From Pseudoneurospora amorphoporcata (lineage: Eukaryota > Ascomycota > Sordariomycetes > Sordariales > Sordariaceae): a stretch of DNA of 57,007 nt. The stretch spans positions 1-57,007 of the forward strand of contig MU859277.1 of NCBI GenBank assembly GCA_033297205.1, read 5' to 3'. The position numbers and the translations under genes are program-made. Shown here in pieces: positions 1-10,649 of the stretch (its first letter is position 1; the number at the start of each line of letters is the position of its first letter). The notes beneath the pieces were generated by a model. That model saw only the letters and a program-made list of their open reading frames with translations, made no database searches and was not told the origin of the DNA.

Positions 1-1720
1 CCTCCGAAGTCTGGACTGCCATCGCCAGATATGGGAAAAAGGATGCGGAACGCCAGAAAGCCATCGATCAGCTGCAGAAAATCACCTCGCGACATTAGGA
101 GGCCCTCGAGAACCTCGACGAATGGAACGCCCGTCAACAATCCATCCTAGGGCGAATCGACACCTGGGCAGCCAATAAAGAATCTCAGATCGACGACATC
201 CTTAGTAAGCTCGTCGACCCCAGTCAACTCAAGGACCTCGAGGCACAAATCACACAAATTGCCAGCCTCCAGCAAAGCACCCAGAAGGCTATTTAAGAAG
301 CCTTCATCCGGTCAGATCAAAAGGCCCCCGACGCCGCGTTAGTCTAGAGACTTTTGGAACAACGCGCCGCTACTAAAGCGCCTAGTATACAGTGATCCTC
401 AGCCTACGATCCTCCTGCCAGTCCTAGCCTAATTAACGACAGCCTCCTCTAAGCAACCTAAGCAAAAAGATAAGCCAGACAAGCTCGAATCTAGTATGAG
501 GCTACCTATGCCGACCTCTGGGGAGCTAGCACTATTCACCTTAGATAGTCCGCGAGAGGTTAAGGACCCCCAGGGCCCCCTAGTCTACCCCGTTACGTCG
601 GCGGGCCGGCCAAAGATCCTGCCCGGTACTAAGCTGACTACTTCCTCCAGAACCTAGGATATCCTACTATCTAGACAACGCTTATCCACTTTAATAAACC
701 CTCGACTTACAATAGCAAGAAGCTTGATACCTTCTAACCTTAGTAGGCTAGGATTAACGCGTACCTCCACACGTATGCCGCCAGCTTCCCAACTGACGGT
801 CACAAGATCAACTAGCTTGGATCGATGCTTACTGACAAGGCCCAAAAATAGCACGACTCACGAGCCCGTCAAATCCAGTCTATAGGAGTCGAGGACACTT
901 GGAAGGGATATTCTAGCGCTCTAGCCGAACGATTCCGGGACCCTTCTACACGATACCGCAACTCTAGAAAAATGCGGGAGCTTAAATACGAAGGAGATAT
1001 TGCCGAATACCTTACTGAGTTGTTAAATTTAAACGAAACTGTTAAATGGGCTAGTACTACCTTCTAAGATTAGATCGCCTAGACTCTACTATCCAAGATC
1101 ACAGAGCTGATCTACTCTATTCGAGAGGGAGTGCCTGAAACCGACGATGAGTTCATCAGCGCCGTTCGAGAAGCCGGACGAGTCTACGAAAATATAATTC
1201 GCGCTCTAGGATATTAGGGATAGGGAAAAAGCGCGCCTACGTCTAGGACGGAGTACTCGAAATCAGGCTAACAATCCTACAAGGAATTACGCTCCAACCG
1301 AAACCAATCCTTAAGAAAACCTGACAGGCCAGTTAAGAACAAGAAGTGGAATAATATTCGCGAAGCTTTAAAAGATATCGATTAGAGCGATGTCGATCAA
1401 CGTAAAAAGGACCGCGTTTTATACTGGCGATGCGGGCGGGATAATCACTATATCCTAGAATGTTTCGTAAGGAAGGATAACAACGGCAAGGAACTACCTC
1501 AGCCAGCAGTTACGGCCGCTATTTCCACCAAACGAAAGAATAGCAACCGTGAAGAAGAGGGAGCTAAGGACCTCGAAAGCGACGAGGCCCAGTTTAAGAA
1601 GGCTAAAACCAACGCAATCACACGAGCAATGCAGACCATAGACGTAGACAACGACTCTGACTCGGATTTTTAAATGGCCGCTATAAAGCACTATATAGAT
1701 TATCACGGCCTCACCTTAGT
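1..1720 (+). pseudogene. Element A gag relic with a damaged CCHC zinc knuckle
   Basis: A gag-like, charged and Gln/Asp-rich reading frame is broken by many TAG codons. Near its end, 1422-1463 encodes a retroviral-type zinc knuckle with the spacing C-x2-C-x4-H-x4-C, but the first ligand codon is TAC (Tyr), one G-to-A step from TGC (Cys). The other ligands are at 1431-1433 (Cys), 1446-1448 (His) and 1461-1463 (Cys). Gag would form the capsid and the knuckle would bind element RNA. This copy is dead. Confidence 0.7.
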
Positions 1721-1839
1721 ATAACCTCGGACTACCCTATTATTTGCACCCTAAAAAGGCTTAGCCTTAACGACGAACCTGAGCAACAACCTCGAAAGAA
1801 GCCCTGTCCAGAACCGTTCTCAGGATTACGACCTATCGT

Positions 1840-3690
1840 ACGTATAACCCTACTCTACAATAATCAGGAGCACCTAGTCAAAGTCCTTCTAGACCTAGGA
1901 AGCTCGATTCCAGTTATGTCCTTTTATAAGGCTAGGGTTTAGAAGTTCCCTTTGATTAAACGGGCCCGTATCCGCACTCTTATGGGATTTAACGTAGCGG
2001 TCGACACGATAGGAGGTAGATATTATATAGAAGCAGTCGTCCTTCGACATTAAGAGGATTACTACACCCGCCTCAACTTCGAACTATTAGCTATAGATAA
2101 CGAATACGATATTATTCTTCCCCATTAGTAATTACAATAGTACAAACCAGCCTATTTCTTCGATAAAACGTAGGAAATCAAGTTCGCCTCAGAATACTGC
2201 TAGCAAAACTGTACTAGCTCTATCGTCCTAGGACTTCCCCCTACAGAAACCATCGCCAGCATTTAGACCAAGATCGACGCCGCAATCGCAGCAGTGCCAG
2301 AAAAGTTCCGAGAATTCCTCCCCATTATGAGCGAAGAAGCGGCGATACGAATGCTGGATCATCAGCTCTAGGATCACAAGATTAACCTGAAGGAAGGAGA
2401 AACACCGCCTTATAGACCTCTCTTCGCGATGAGTGGCCGCAAACTCGATGCCCTCAAACCTTGGCTCGAGAAAATGCTGAACTCGGGACGAATAAAAAAA
2501 TCCACCTCATTATACAGCGCACCTCTTATATTCGTCGATAAAAAAGACCCAAATAATCCCCTCCGACCAGTAGTCGATTACCGAATCCTCAACAGAATGA
2601 CCATTCCCGTCAAACACCCCATCCCGCTCATCACGGAACTTCAACATGCCCTTAGAACGGCCAAGTTCTTCTCGAAAATCGACCTCAAATTAGGCTTCTT
2701 CCTCGTTCGAATAGCTAAAGGCCACGAGTGGAAAACCGCCTTCCGATGCAAATACGGCCTTTTCGAATACATTATCATGCCCATGGGCTTAATCAACGCT
2801 CCCTCCACATTCCAGGCCATAATGAACCACTTGTTCATGGACCTTCTGGATGCAGGAGTACTCGTCTACCTAGATGACATCTTAATCTACGCCGACACTG
2901 AGCAAGAACACGATCGCCTAGTACTGGAAGTCCTGAAACGGCTCACTAACAACTATCTTGCCGTTGCCCCATAGAAATGCAAATAGGGAGTTACTAAAGT
3001 CGAGTTCCTAGGTTACATCATCTCTTCCCACGGCATTGGCATGGCCGAAGACAAAGTCAAGAGCATCTTAGAATAGAAACAGCCTACAACGTTTAAGGAG
3101 TCACAATCCTTTCCAGGTTTTGCTAATTTCTACCGAAGGTTTATTAAAGGCTTCTCCACAATCGCTCAAGCCCTCTCCAAAGGAAACTCGCTGGACAAGA
3201 AACTCTAGAAATGGACAGAACCTATAGTAAAAGCTTTTAAGGATTTAAAGGAAGCCTTCACAACAGCACCCGTTTTGGCTCACTTCGACCCAGCAGAACC
3301 CGCTATTATAGAAACCGACGCTTCAGATTTCGGAATCGGCGCCATTCTTTCCTAAAGGAAGGCCGACGGCAAACTACACCCCGTCGCCTTTCATTTAAGG
3401 AAAATGACGCCTGCCGAAATGAACTACGAAATCCATAACAAGGAACTCTTAGCCATCGTCGACAGCTTCGATCGCTGGAGGATTTATCTCGAAGGCGCCA
3501 AATATAAGATTGAAGTCTTTTCCGATCACTAAAACTTAGCTTATTTTACCTATACGAAGGTCCTCAACCGACGGCAAGTACGTTGAGCTATTTAACTAGC
3601 TAATTTCTGGTTTATTATTAACTACCGTCCGGGTTACTTCAATTCTAAAGCCGATGCCCTTTCCCGTTAGGAAAGTTTCAAACCTGAGAA
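1840..3690 (+). pseudogene. Element A pol relic: aspartic protease, reverse transcriptase and RNase H
   Basis: The protease active-site motif reads DLGSS at 1892-1906 (consensus D-[ST]-G-[AS]; the second residue is Leu here). The RT palm is the best preserved part: 2429-2974 is open for 181 codons and contains the primer-grip and template-contact motifs typical of Gypsy RT plus the catalytic YLDD. RNase H follows, with TDASD at 3314-3328, and is closed by several TAG/TAA codons, for example 3354-3356. Stops at 2971-2976, 3074-3076, 3207-3209 and elsewhere sit at Trp or Gln positions of the family consensus. Non-functional. Confidence 0.85.
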
Positions 3691-3929
3691 GGGGGGGTGT
3701 GAAGACTAGCCGATTACGTCGGTCTTGTAAGAAAAATACTTCTTACACTCTGAAGGAAGTAGTTTCCTTTTATTTAAAGAAAGGCTCTGCAGCATCTTAA
3801 CCCCTCGATGGAATAATAAATTTATTCGCCAGCTTAAAAAAGCTAGAGAAATAGACTCAGCCTATATAGAATAGTTTAATAAAGACGAATCCGATAAAGA
3901 TTACGAGAAATCCGATAATTTATTATACC

Positions 3930-4700
3930 GGAAGAACCGCCTCTGGGTCCCTACTAGCCTGCAAGCTGAAGTCACCAATTTAGAACACGATACTAAGGTC
4001 GCGGGCCACATAGGAATGGACAAAACCATAGAGCTTATTACAAGAAACTTCTAGTAGCCAAAGATGGAGGAAATAGTCAGGGAATACGTTCGCGGCTATC
4101 ATAAGTGCCAACAGAACAAACCTCCCCGCTATTCTCCCCATGGTTTACTGCAACCCATGGAGCTTCATTACACCCCTTGGAAGACCATCGCGATGGATTT
4201 TATCACGGATCTACCTCTCTCCAACGGTTATAACTCCATCTGGATCATAGTAGATCCCTTCACAAAGATGGCTCATTTCACCCCTATTAAAGCAGAGGAG
4301 AAGAAAATAAAAGACCTAATTAAGATTTTCGCCCGCTCCTACTGGCGGCTGTATAGAGTACTATTGGACATCATTTCGGACCGCGATTCACGGTTTACAG
4401 CCCACCTTTGGAAGGATTTCCTGAAACTCGTCGGCATCAAGAGCCGCATAAACACAGCATTCTACCTCCAGACAGATGGCCAGACCGAACGGCTCAACTA
4501 AATCCTCGAAATCTACCTTCGAGCCTTCGTCAACTACGAAATGAGTAATTAGGAAGACCTTTTAACTACTACTGAATTCGTATATAATAACTCTATTTCG
4601 TCGTCTACTAGCCTCACTCCCTTCTATACCAACTACGGCTACCACTCAGCGTTTCACAATCCCCCTGATGGCGCGCCTCGGAACCCCGGGAGTCGTCTGT
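3930..4700 (+). pseudogene. Element A integrase relic (zinc-binding and DDE core)
   Basis: An HHCC zinc-binding module begins near 3980. Its first Cys of the CxxC pair is Tyr (codon 4097-4099, TAT), while the second (4106-4108) survives. The catalytic core is open for 145 codons (4064-4501). It carries the first Asp in a MDFITDLP block, the second in an SDRDSRF block, and the Glu in a DGQTERLN block, so the D,D-35-E triad is still present. A TAA at 4499-4501 ends the frame just after the Glu motif. In an intact element this enzyme inserts the cDNA into the genome. Confidence 0.85.
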
Positions 4701-4948
4701 ATACCCATTGGATAATTCAAGTACATAACGACGCCCAGCGACATCTTAACCGCGCCTATTAGAGGATAAAGGAATGGGCGGACAAGAAGCGTTTAGAGGC
4801 ACCGGTCTACGAGGTGGGACAACTTATTATATTGAACGGTAAGTATATTAAAACTAAGAGACCCTCTAAGAAGCTTGACAAGAAGCTCTATAGCCCCTTT
4901 AAAATTTTACAGGTGATTTCCCCTACCGCTGTCCAGTTAACCCTACCC

Positions 4949-5265
4949 AAGATATAGCGAATCTACGACTCCTTCCACGTCTCGCTACTGGAACCCTATC
5001 GCGCTGGCAATCGGGAGATTTCCGACCCTGACCAGGTCCTGCGAGAGGCAGCCCCAGCAGTATCAGAAGACTATAAGGTTGAGAAGATCGTGGATTCTAT
5101 AAGGGCTAAGACCAAGGTGTTATATTGAGTCAAGTAGGAAGGATGGGACAGAGCCAGTGATCTCACGTAGGAACTATAGGAACACTTCCATACTAACGGA
5201 GCTAAAGCCCAAGTTATCGCCTTCCACGCGCGGCACCTAGAGAGGCCTCGAGACTCCAACGTCCC
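4949..5265 (+). pseudogene. Element A integrase C-terminus with a chromodomain
   Basis: The conserved Gypsy block around FHVSLLEPY (4975-5001) is followed by a chromodomain-like sequence: EDYKVEKI near 5068-5091, then the beta-strand and Trp-rich part interrupted by stops at the Trp positions (TGA at 5125-5127, TAG near 5134 and 5168). Chromodomains of this kind guide integration to heterochromatin in chromoviruses. A second, partial copy of the same segment lies directly downstream (5308-5505). Confidence 0.75.
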
Positions 5266-5307
5266 AACAAACTAACTCCTCCACAAGATCTCACCACTGT
5301 CCATCTA

Positions 5308-5505
5308 CCTTGCCCAAAACTTGGCGCATCCATAACTCCTTCCACGTCTCACTCCTAGAACCCTATCGCGCTAGCAATCAGGTAGCCTCTAACCCTGACC
5401 AGGTCCTGCGAGAGGTAGCCCTAGTAGAGTTAGAAGACTATAAGGTTGAGAAAATATTGGACTCTATGATATTTGAAGGCAAGGTTAAGTATTAGGCTAA
5501 GTGGG
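5308..5505 (+). repeat. Second, truncated copy of the integrase-tail/chromodomain segment
   Basis: This stretch repeats 4949-5145 with many point differences (the same FHVSLLEPYR and EDYKVEKI blocks) but loses the second half of the chromodomain. The spacer between copies is about 45 bases. It could come from recombination between related elements or from template switching during reverse transcription. The differences between the two copies show the duplication is not recent, or that they come from different parents. Confidence 0.75.
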
Positions 5506-5550
5506 AAAGGTTGAGAAGGAGCCAAGAATGTTCGGCTCGGGGCGAGCCTT

Positions 5551-5567
5551 GAAGAAGGGGGAGCTGA
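5551..5567 (+). other. Polypurine tract before the 3' LTR of element A
   Basis: A purine-rich run (gaagaagggggagctga) lies immediately before the TGT that starts the LTR at 5568. This is the position and composition of the plus-strand primer site of Gypsy elements, and it fixes the LTR boundary and the plus orientation of element A. Confidence 0.75.
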
Positions 5568-6103
5568 TGTTACACGGACATTGCCTACAGTCTAGGGGTT
5601 AGGATTATAAGATTCAATAGAGCTTCAACGCCTAGCATTAGCCTCAAGACGCTCAGTAGCCTCCGGCCACAATACCCACCTCGGCCAGACCCTCGACCGG
5701 ACCCGCGGCCGGACCCGCAGTCAGACCCGCGGTCAGACCCGCGGTCAGACCCTCGGCCGGACCCACGGCCGGGCCCTCGGCTATAGTTATCCTAGAAGTA
5801 ACTATAGCTAACTAAGAAGCAGGGCGCCCGGATGAAGGATAGCGCTAAAAGGAAGATGGAGAATGGATAAAGGCATTCAGGAAGATCCACACGTATGCAG
5901 ACTGCTTAATAGATGTCTTGAAGCCTCAAGCGACAAGGCTTAATGCGTACCTCGAGTACGTACCGATTCCCTTTGGTATAAGAAGGCCTTGAAGCCCAAC
6001 CTTCTCCTGGAGGTTGAGAAGATCAACAAGGCTTTCGAGACCAAAGTAATTTATCAGCGGAATTGAACTATTGTTCCAAGCTCAGAAACCTGCCCTTGTC
6101 ACA
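5568..6103 (+). mobile_element. LTR, family 1 (3' LTR of element A; also abuts the 3' end of element B)
   Basis: The LTR begins TGTTACACGG after the polypurine tract and ends CCCTTGTCACA. It matches the LTRs at 7377-8089 and 55834-56417 over its last third (from about 5860) and at its start, but is 536 bases long against 713 and 584, with a different middle. The middle holds a 12-bp minisatellite (5686-5781). On the minus strand the sequence just beyond it (6104-6175) reads like the 3' end of element B, so the LTR may be shared by two converging elements. Confidence 0.8.
5686..5781 (+). repeat. 12-bp minisatellite, 8 units, inside the family 1 LTR
   Basis: Eight consecutive 12-base units of the form c-(a/g)-g-a-c-c-c-(g/t/a)-c-g-(g/a)-(c/t) run without a break. 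The homologous LTR at 7377-8089 has only a remnant of one or two units at the same place, so the array expanded in this copy or its close relatives. Confidence 0.85.
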
Positions 6104-6175
6104 ATCCCTCTCTACAAAGAAGACTCGTCCGCGAGTCGTATGTCACTTCCATATAATCCTTTATAAGCGGCGGAG

Positions 6176-7094
6176 TGTGACGAACGGCAGTCTAATTTGC
6201 CTAAATGGGATAGTTGAAGGTGAAGACTATTAGAAGACGTTCGGTGAAGCCAAAAGGTTCACAACAAGTATAACAGCGTTATACTAGTCTCAATAATAAT
6301 AATCTATTAACTACTACAGAACTATCTAACAATCTAAGTTCTCTAGTCGTCCTTTTATACCTTAGTGCCTTCTAGTTACTATCATGGGTCTAGCGCCTAG
6401 AGGTAATGCCTAGCTTCTATGTGCCAGGCCTGTGCCTGCCGGGGGTTCTCTAGACCACCCAGCTTGTCTCGGCTCGCTCGGGTTACCTCAGCCCAGTCTT
6501 GGCATTTCTTGCACCTTCTTCCTCGTACCCCTTTCGTGTATTTAGTCGTGCCCAGTCTAGCTTCCAAACTAGCCTAGTCTTCTTGCTCCTTGTCGAATAT
6601 TACAGCTTTCATCAAAGCCTACCTATGTGTCAACCTCGTAGAACCCTTATAGTTACATACGTCTAGCTCATTAGTCGTAGCTTGGCTCATAAGCTTCTTC
6701 CTAGCTCATAAGCTTCAAGTTGGCTCATAAGCCTATCTTAGCAATTATAAGCTCTCCTTACTCTAATCCTAGCTCTTACTTCTAGTATTATAGGATTAGC
6801 CTATAATATGCCTACCCTACACCGATCCTTAATGTGCCATACCTATTGTCATAGCACGGTTACGTGCAGGATCATGTACGCGTACAGACTAGCCTTCTAA
6901 GGCTTTCGCTTATATAGCTAGTCTTCTGTATACACTCTTCCTTTCCTCTCCTTTGTACAACAACGCATATCCTACCCTACCCCTAATAGTGCCTCGCCCT
7001 ATAATACCTAGTAGGGTTTTATTACCCAGCCTTCACGTAGCTATTATATTCCTAATAGTTCGGTAGGCCCGTATCATTACTTATGTTTGTAACA
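6176..7094. mobile_element. LTR-like insertion, family 2 (919 bp), probable solo LTR
   Basis: The sequence starts TGTGACGAACGG and ends GTTTGTAACA. The first 215 bases and the last 16 match the solo LTR at 10257-10644 in inverted orientation. Flanks are CGGAG (6171-6175) and CAGAG (7095-7099), a 5-bp target duplication with one G-to-A difference, as RIP would make. Its middle contains segments that also occur alone, inverted, at 12100-12290 (matching 6410-6565) and 8719-8933 (matching 6770-7008). Read on the minus strand it contains a TATATAAG box (rc of 6912-6919). Coding-like minus-strand sequence of element B continues on both sides. Confidence 0.65.
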
Positions 7095-7139
7095 CAGAGT
7101 CTTAGCGATTCTAGTAGCTCGTTATTTTCGTATTCTTCC

Positions 7140-7376
7140 TAGTCTTTATTTAGCTAGTACATTAGGCGCTTAGGAGGTTCTAGGGCATTTGGGTTGGCTT
7201 CGTGGAACTCCTAAAGTAGTCTCGGGGCGTGCTTAAAGTTAAAGACGGGCCAGTACTCTAGGTCAGGGTCCTAACCTCTCTAGTCCGCGTTGTAAAATAG
7301 CTTTCCGTTAACGACTTTGGAAGCATTAATCTTCTCGACCTCCCACTCAAGGTCCTCGTCCTCCTTAGTGTTAATA
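7140..7376 (-). pseudogene. Element B chromodomain
   Basis: Minus-strand translation gives the chromodomain core: WEVEKI near 7346-7329, then a GKLFYNAD strand, stops at the two expected Trp codons (RG-stop-DPD), a conserved YWP-type motif, and the helix NFKHAPRLL ending with EFH. The match to chromodomains of fungal Gypsy integrases is clear despite the stops. The solo LTR at 7377 separates this domain from the rest of the integrase. Confidence 0.8.
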
Positions 7377-8089
7377 TGTCACACGGACATTTAACCTCAA
7401 CCCTGACCCTACAACGAGAGGCTCGCGGAGCCGCACATCTCTCAGCCTCGCGCAAATACTTCAAGTATCTACGCCAGCTCAGACAGAGAGTCTATTTAGC
7501 CGACAGCACAGCTTAGACCCAAGCCTTGCTATACAGCTGAATGCCTCAGGCAACTAGGCCATACTCACCCTCGACGCTTGGCATCAGCCTCGAGATAGCT
7601 GGAGGCCTCCTCAGAGGTGTCCAGAGGCCTCCGGCCGCAACACCCACCTCGGCCGGACTTTTAGCCACCGGTACTGCTTACCCGAACTTCCCTCGATGCC
7701 ACCAGGCTAGAGAGCCAACCACGGAAGTGCTGAAGATACTAAAAGATCACCACAAGACAATCCTAATCATCCTAAGAACAACTATAGCCAACCAAGCAAG
7801 GAGCAAGGTGCCCAGATAAAGGACGGCGCTAGATGGAAGATAGGGAATAGATAAAGGCATTCTGAAAGATTCACATGTACACAGACTGCTAGACAAATGC
7901 CTTGAAGCCTCAGGTGACAAGGCTCAATACGTACCTCAAGTACGTACTGATTCCTTTTGGCATAAGAAGGCCTTGAAGCCCGGCCTTCTCATGGAGGTTG
8001 AGAGGGATTAACAAGGCCTTCGAGACCAAAGTAGTTTATTAGCTGAATTTGAACTACTGTTCCAAGCTCTGATCACAGCCCTTGTCACA
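7377..8089 (+). mobile_element. Solo LTR, family 1 (713 bp), inserted in element B
   Basis: The LTR runs from TGTCACACGG to CTTGTCACA and is flanked by a perfect 5-bp target-site duplication, TAATA at 7372-7376 and 8090-8094. It shares its end third and several internal blocks with the LTR at 5568-6103. No internal retrotransposon sequence accompanies it, so it arose by LTR-LTR recombination after integration. It splits the integrase of element B just before the chromodomain. Confidence 0.9.
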
Positions 8090-8718
8090 TAATAGGACTG
8101 GGGCACTCGGCCTATTATCTAGGTAGAGTTATTATCGTATTTGCGTAGTCAGTTAGCGTAAAATAGGTCGGATCCCTTCTAGCTGGCGGGTAGCTCGAGC
8201 CGATACGAGTAGCCCACCTTTTCGAGAATCTTATAATAGTTGCGAGTGTTGAGGAAATCGAGCTTGTCGTTGAGGTGGGTCATTATAGACTAAAGTCGTT
8301 TAATAATAACGACTTTATCTCTGACGTCGAAATTTAGATCCCTACGCTTCTTGTTGGCCCGCTTCGTCTGCTCCTCTTATGCCTTAAGTATTATCTCCCG
8401 AGCGGACTCTACGTATCCGTAAATCTGTTGAGTAAAGTTTTGAGCTTGCTTTCTAGTTAGCTGTTCTATCCTCGAGTTAGTATTAATTGTATAGTTCTCT
8501 TGGTCGAAAGATATACGCATCGAGCAACTGAATATAACCTTATAAGGGGAAAGACCCGTGCTGCTTTAGGGTAGGCTGTTTTAGACAGCGTCGAGGGTAG
8601 GTATAGCCTCAAACTAGTTATCCTAGTAGTAGTTAACAAAAGATTACAACCGTTAGTCCAAGTAGGCGTTTATAAGCTCCGCTTGTTTTACTATTTAGCT
8701 ATAGCCCTATTACGGAGC

Positions 8719-8933
8719 GAGGCACTGTTAGGAGTAGGGTAGGATATGCGTTGTTGTGCGAAGGAGAGGAAAGGAAAAGTGTGTGCGGAAGACTGGCTAT
8801 ATAGGCGAGAGCCCTAAAAGGCTAGTCCGTGCGCGCACATGACTCTGCACGTGACCGTACTATGACAATAGGCATAGCACATTAAGGGTCAGTGCAGAGT
8901 GGGTATATTATAGGCTAATCCTGTGATAAGCTC
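8719..8933 (-). repeat. Family 2 LTR fragment inside the element B integrase
   Basis: About 215 bases match 6770-7008 in inverted orientation (both include the sequence around GGATATGCGTTGTTG and the block ATTATAGGCTAATCCT). It interrupts the integrase between the SNRGP motif upstream (about 9,000 on the minus strand) and the conserved KQAEL stretch downstream. No target duplication is visible. Confidence 0.6.
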
Positions 8934-10256
8934 GTGGTTGCTAGCTTCTATTTTGTACTAGTAAGCTTAGATACTTCGTTAGTGAAAGCGGATACGAACT
9001 AAGGTCCGCGATTTGAAATCACCTCTTCTAGTATGCTGTGAACGCGGAAAGGCCTCTCGTAGTACATCCGGGCGGCGTCCTAGGCAGTTGCTGTTTCTTT
9101 GTATGGGGTGACCTATAACGATTTGATTAAGCGATTAACTATAACTAGCGCGTTGTCAAAACCATAGCAGTCCTTAGGTATCTTCTTAAAGTCGACTATA
9201 ACGGACGTCTATTTCCGTAAGGGTAGGGGGATAGGGTATAATTTCCTGGGAGTCTTATCGCGGGGCACCTTGTTAGCTTTATATACTATACAATTCTTAA
9301 CAAACCTGTCGATATCTCTCGCTATGCCAGGCTACTAATATTATTCGAATAGGATAGCTCTTGTCTTATTCCTTCTAGGGTGGGCGGTAACCAGAGTCGA
9401 GTGCGCCTCGTTAATAATGTAGGTGCGCAGATAGTCCTTGTCGAGCACCGCGAGCCGGCCCTAATATATTAGCAAGCCGTTAAATAGTATTGTAAACTTA
9501 GAATATAATCTATAGGCGCGGACATAATACTCCTCTAATAACTCATCCTTTCAATTAGCTTTTAAAACGTCGTTAACTTATACCCTTCTAGCTCCACCAG
9601 GTACAACTCTAGACTGTCGACATCGAGCACTAGGATTGGCACCGACTCCTCCAACTAGCCCTTTGATATAGTTATGGAAGCGATAGTTATTACCTTATAG
9701 TCCGCTTCTACTAGGGGTTTGAATAGTTGGAGCGTGCGGTACGCCTCCTTTTTATCCTTCTAGGCCTTAAGATCCTCGGATTTCCTAGATAGGGTATCCG
9801 CTGCCGCGTTCTTAGTACTGGGCCGATAGGTGATTTCGAAGTAGTATTAGGATAGGAACTTGGCCTAGCCAGCTTGGCGAAGGTTGAGTAGTCGTTTCGT
9901 GCTAAAGTACTCTAGAGTTTGGTGATCTGTGATAATAGTAAAGGGTTTGAATTGTTTTAGGCTGACTAATTCGGGTCTCTAGATTTGGAGGGCTCTAATA
10001 ACTGCGAGTAACTCCTTGTCGTAAATCGGGTAATTGTACTCTACCTACTATATAGTCTCTAAGTAGTAGGCGATAGGATACTATTCTTTTGTATCTTCCT
10101 AGTACTAGGTTAGTACTTCTGCAATTACTTCATTACTAACATCAGTCTTAACTCAAGTCTTAGTATCGTAGCGGAAATGCCTTAGTAGCAGTGCGTTGAT
10201 TAGCCACTGTTTTAATCGCTCAAAAGCGGATTGACACTTATTTATTTAAGATAAAG

Positions 10257-10644
10257 TGTTACGAACTTAAGTAATAAGGCGGACCAACCAGGTTGTTGGG
10301 ATGTGACAGCCCCGCTTACGATAAGATAGTATAACGTAAGACCAGGAACAGGGACAAGGGAACGCCCGAAGGGTGCTCATAAAGAGGAAGTGCTTACCAT
10401 AAGCAGAACAACATCGTGAGCAGACACCAACTAGGCAAATGGGAGACAAGGTGTCAGAAGTATAAAGGAACGACTGAAGAACTGAGATTGTTAGATAGTT
10501 CGACAGTAGTCAATTGATCATTATCACCGAGACACATATGACGCCACTATACTTGTTGTGAACCTTTTGGCTTCACCGAACGACTCTGATAGTTTAATAC
10601 CTTCAGCTATCTCACTTAGGCAGATCAGACTGCCGTTTGTCACA
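10257..10644 (-). mobile_element. Solo LTR, family 2 (388 bp), inserted in element B pol
   Basis: The LTR runs from TGTTACGAACTT to CGTTTGTCACA with a perfect 5-bp duplication, TAAAG at 10252-10256 and 10645-10649. Its minus-strand start matches 6176-6390, and its other end matches the end of the 6176-7094 copy; the centres differ. It sits between the RT and RNase H parts of element B. Excising it with one TAAAG restores a continuous reading frame on the minus strand. Confidence 0.9.
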
Positions 10645-10649
10645 TAAAG

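Larger units (their letters stand above)
1..5567 (+). mobile_element. Element A: RIP-degraded Ty3/Gypsy chromodomain retrotransposon, internal region (5' end outside window)
   Basis: The sense strand reads gag, protease, reverse transcriptase, RNase H, integrase, chromodomain and then a polypurine tract, the Ty3/Gypsy order. No frame stays open for long. Nearly every interruption is TAG where Trp (TGG) or Gln (CAG) is expected, with few TAA or TGA, which is what RIP-type C-to-T change produces. Several landmarks survive: a DLGSS protease motif at 1892-1906, YLDDIL of the RT near 2868-2885, TDASD of RNase H at 3314-3328, and the integrase core in 4064-4501. The window starts inside gag, so the 5' LTR is not seen. 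The element cannot encode working proteins as it stands. The class is certain; the named family is not. Confidence 0.9.
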
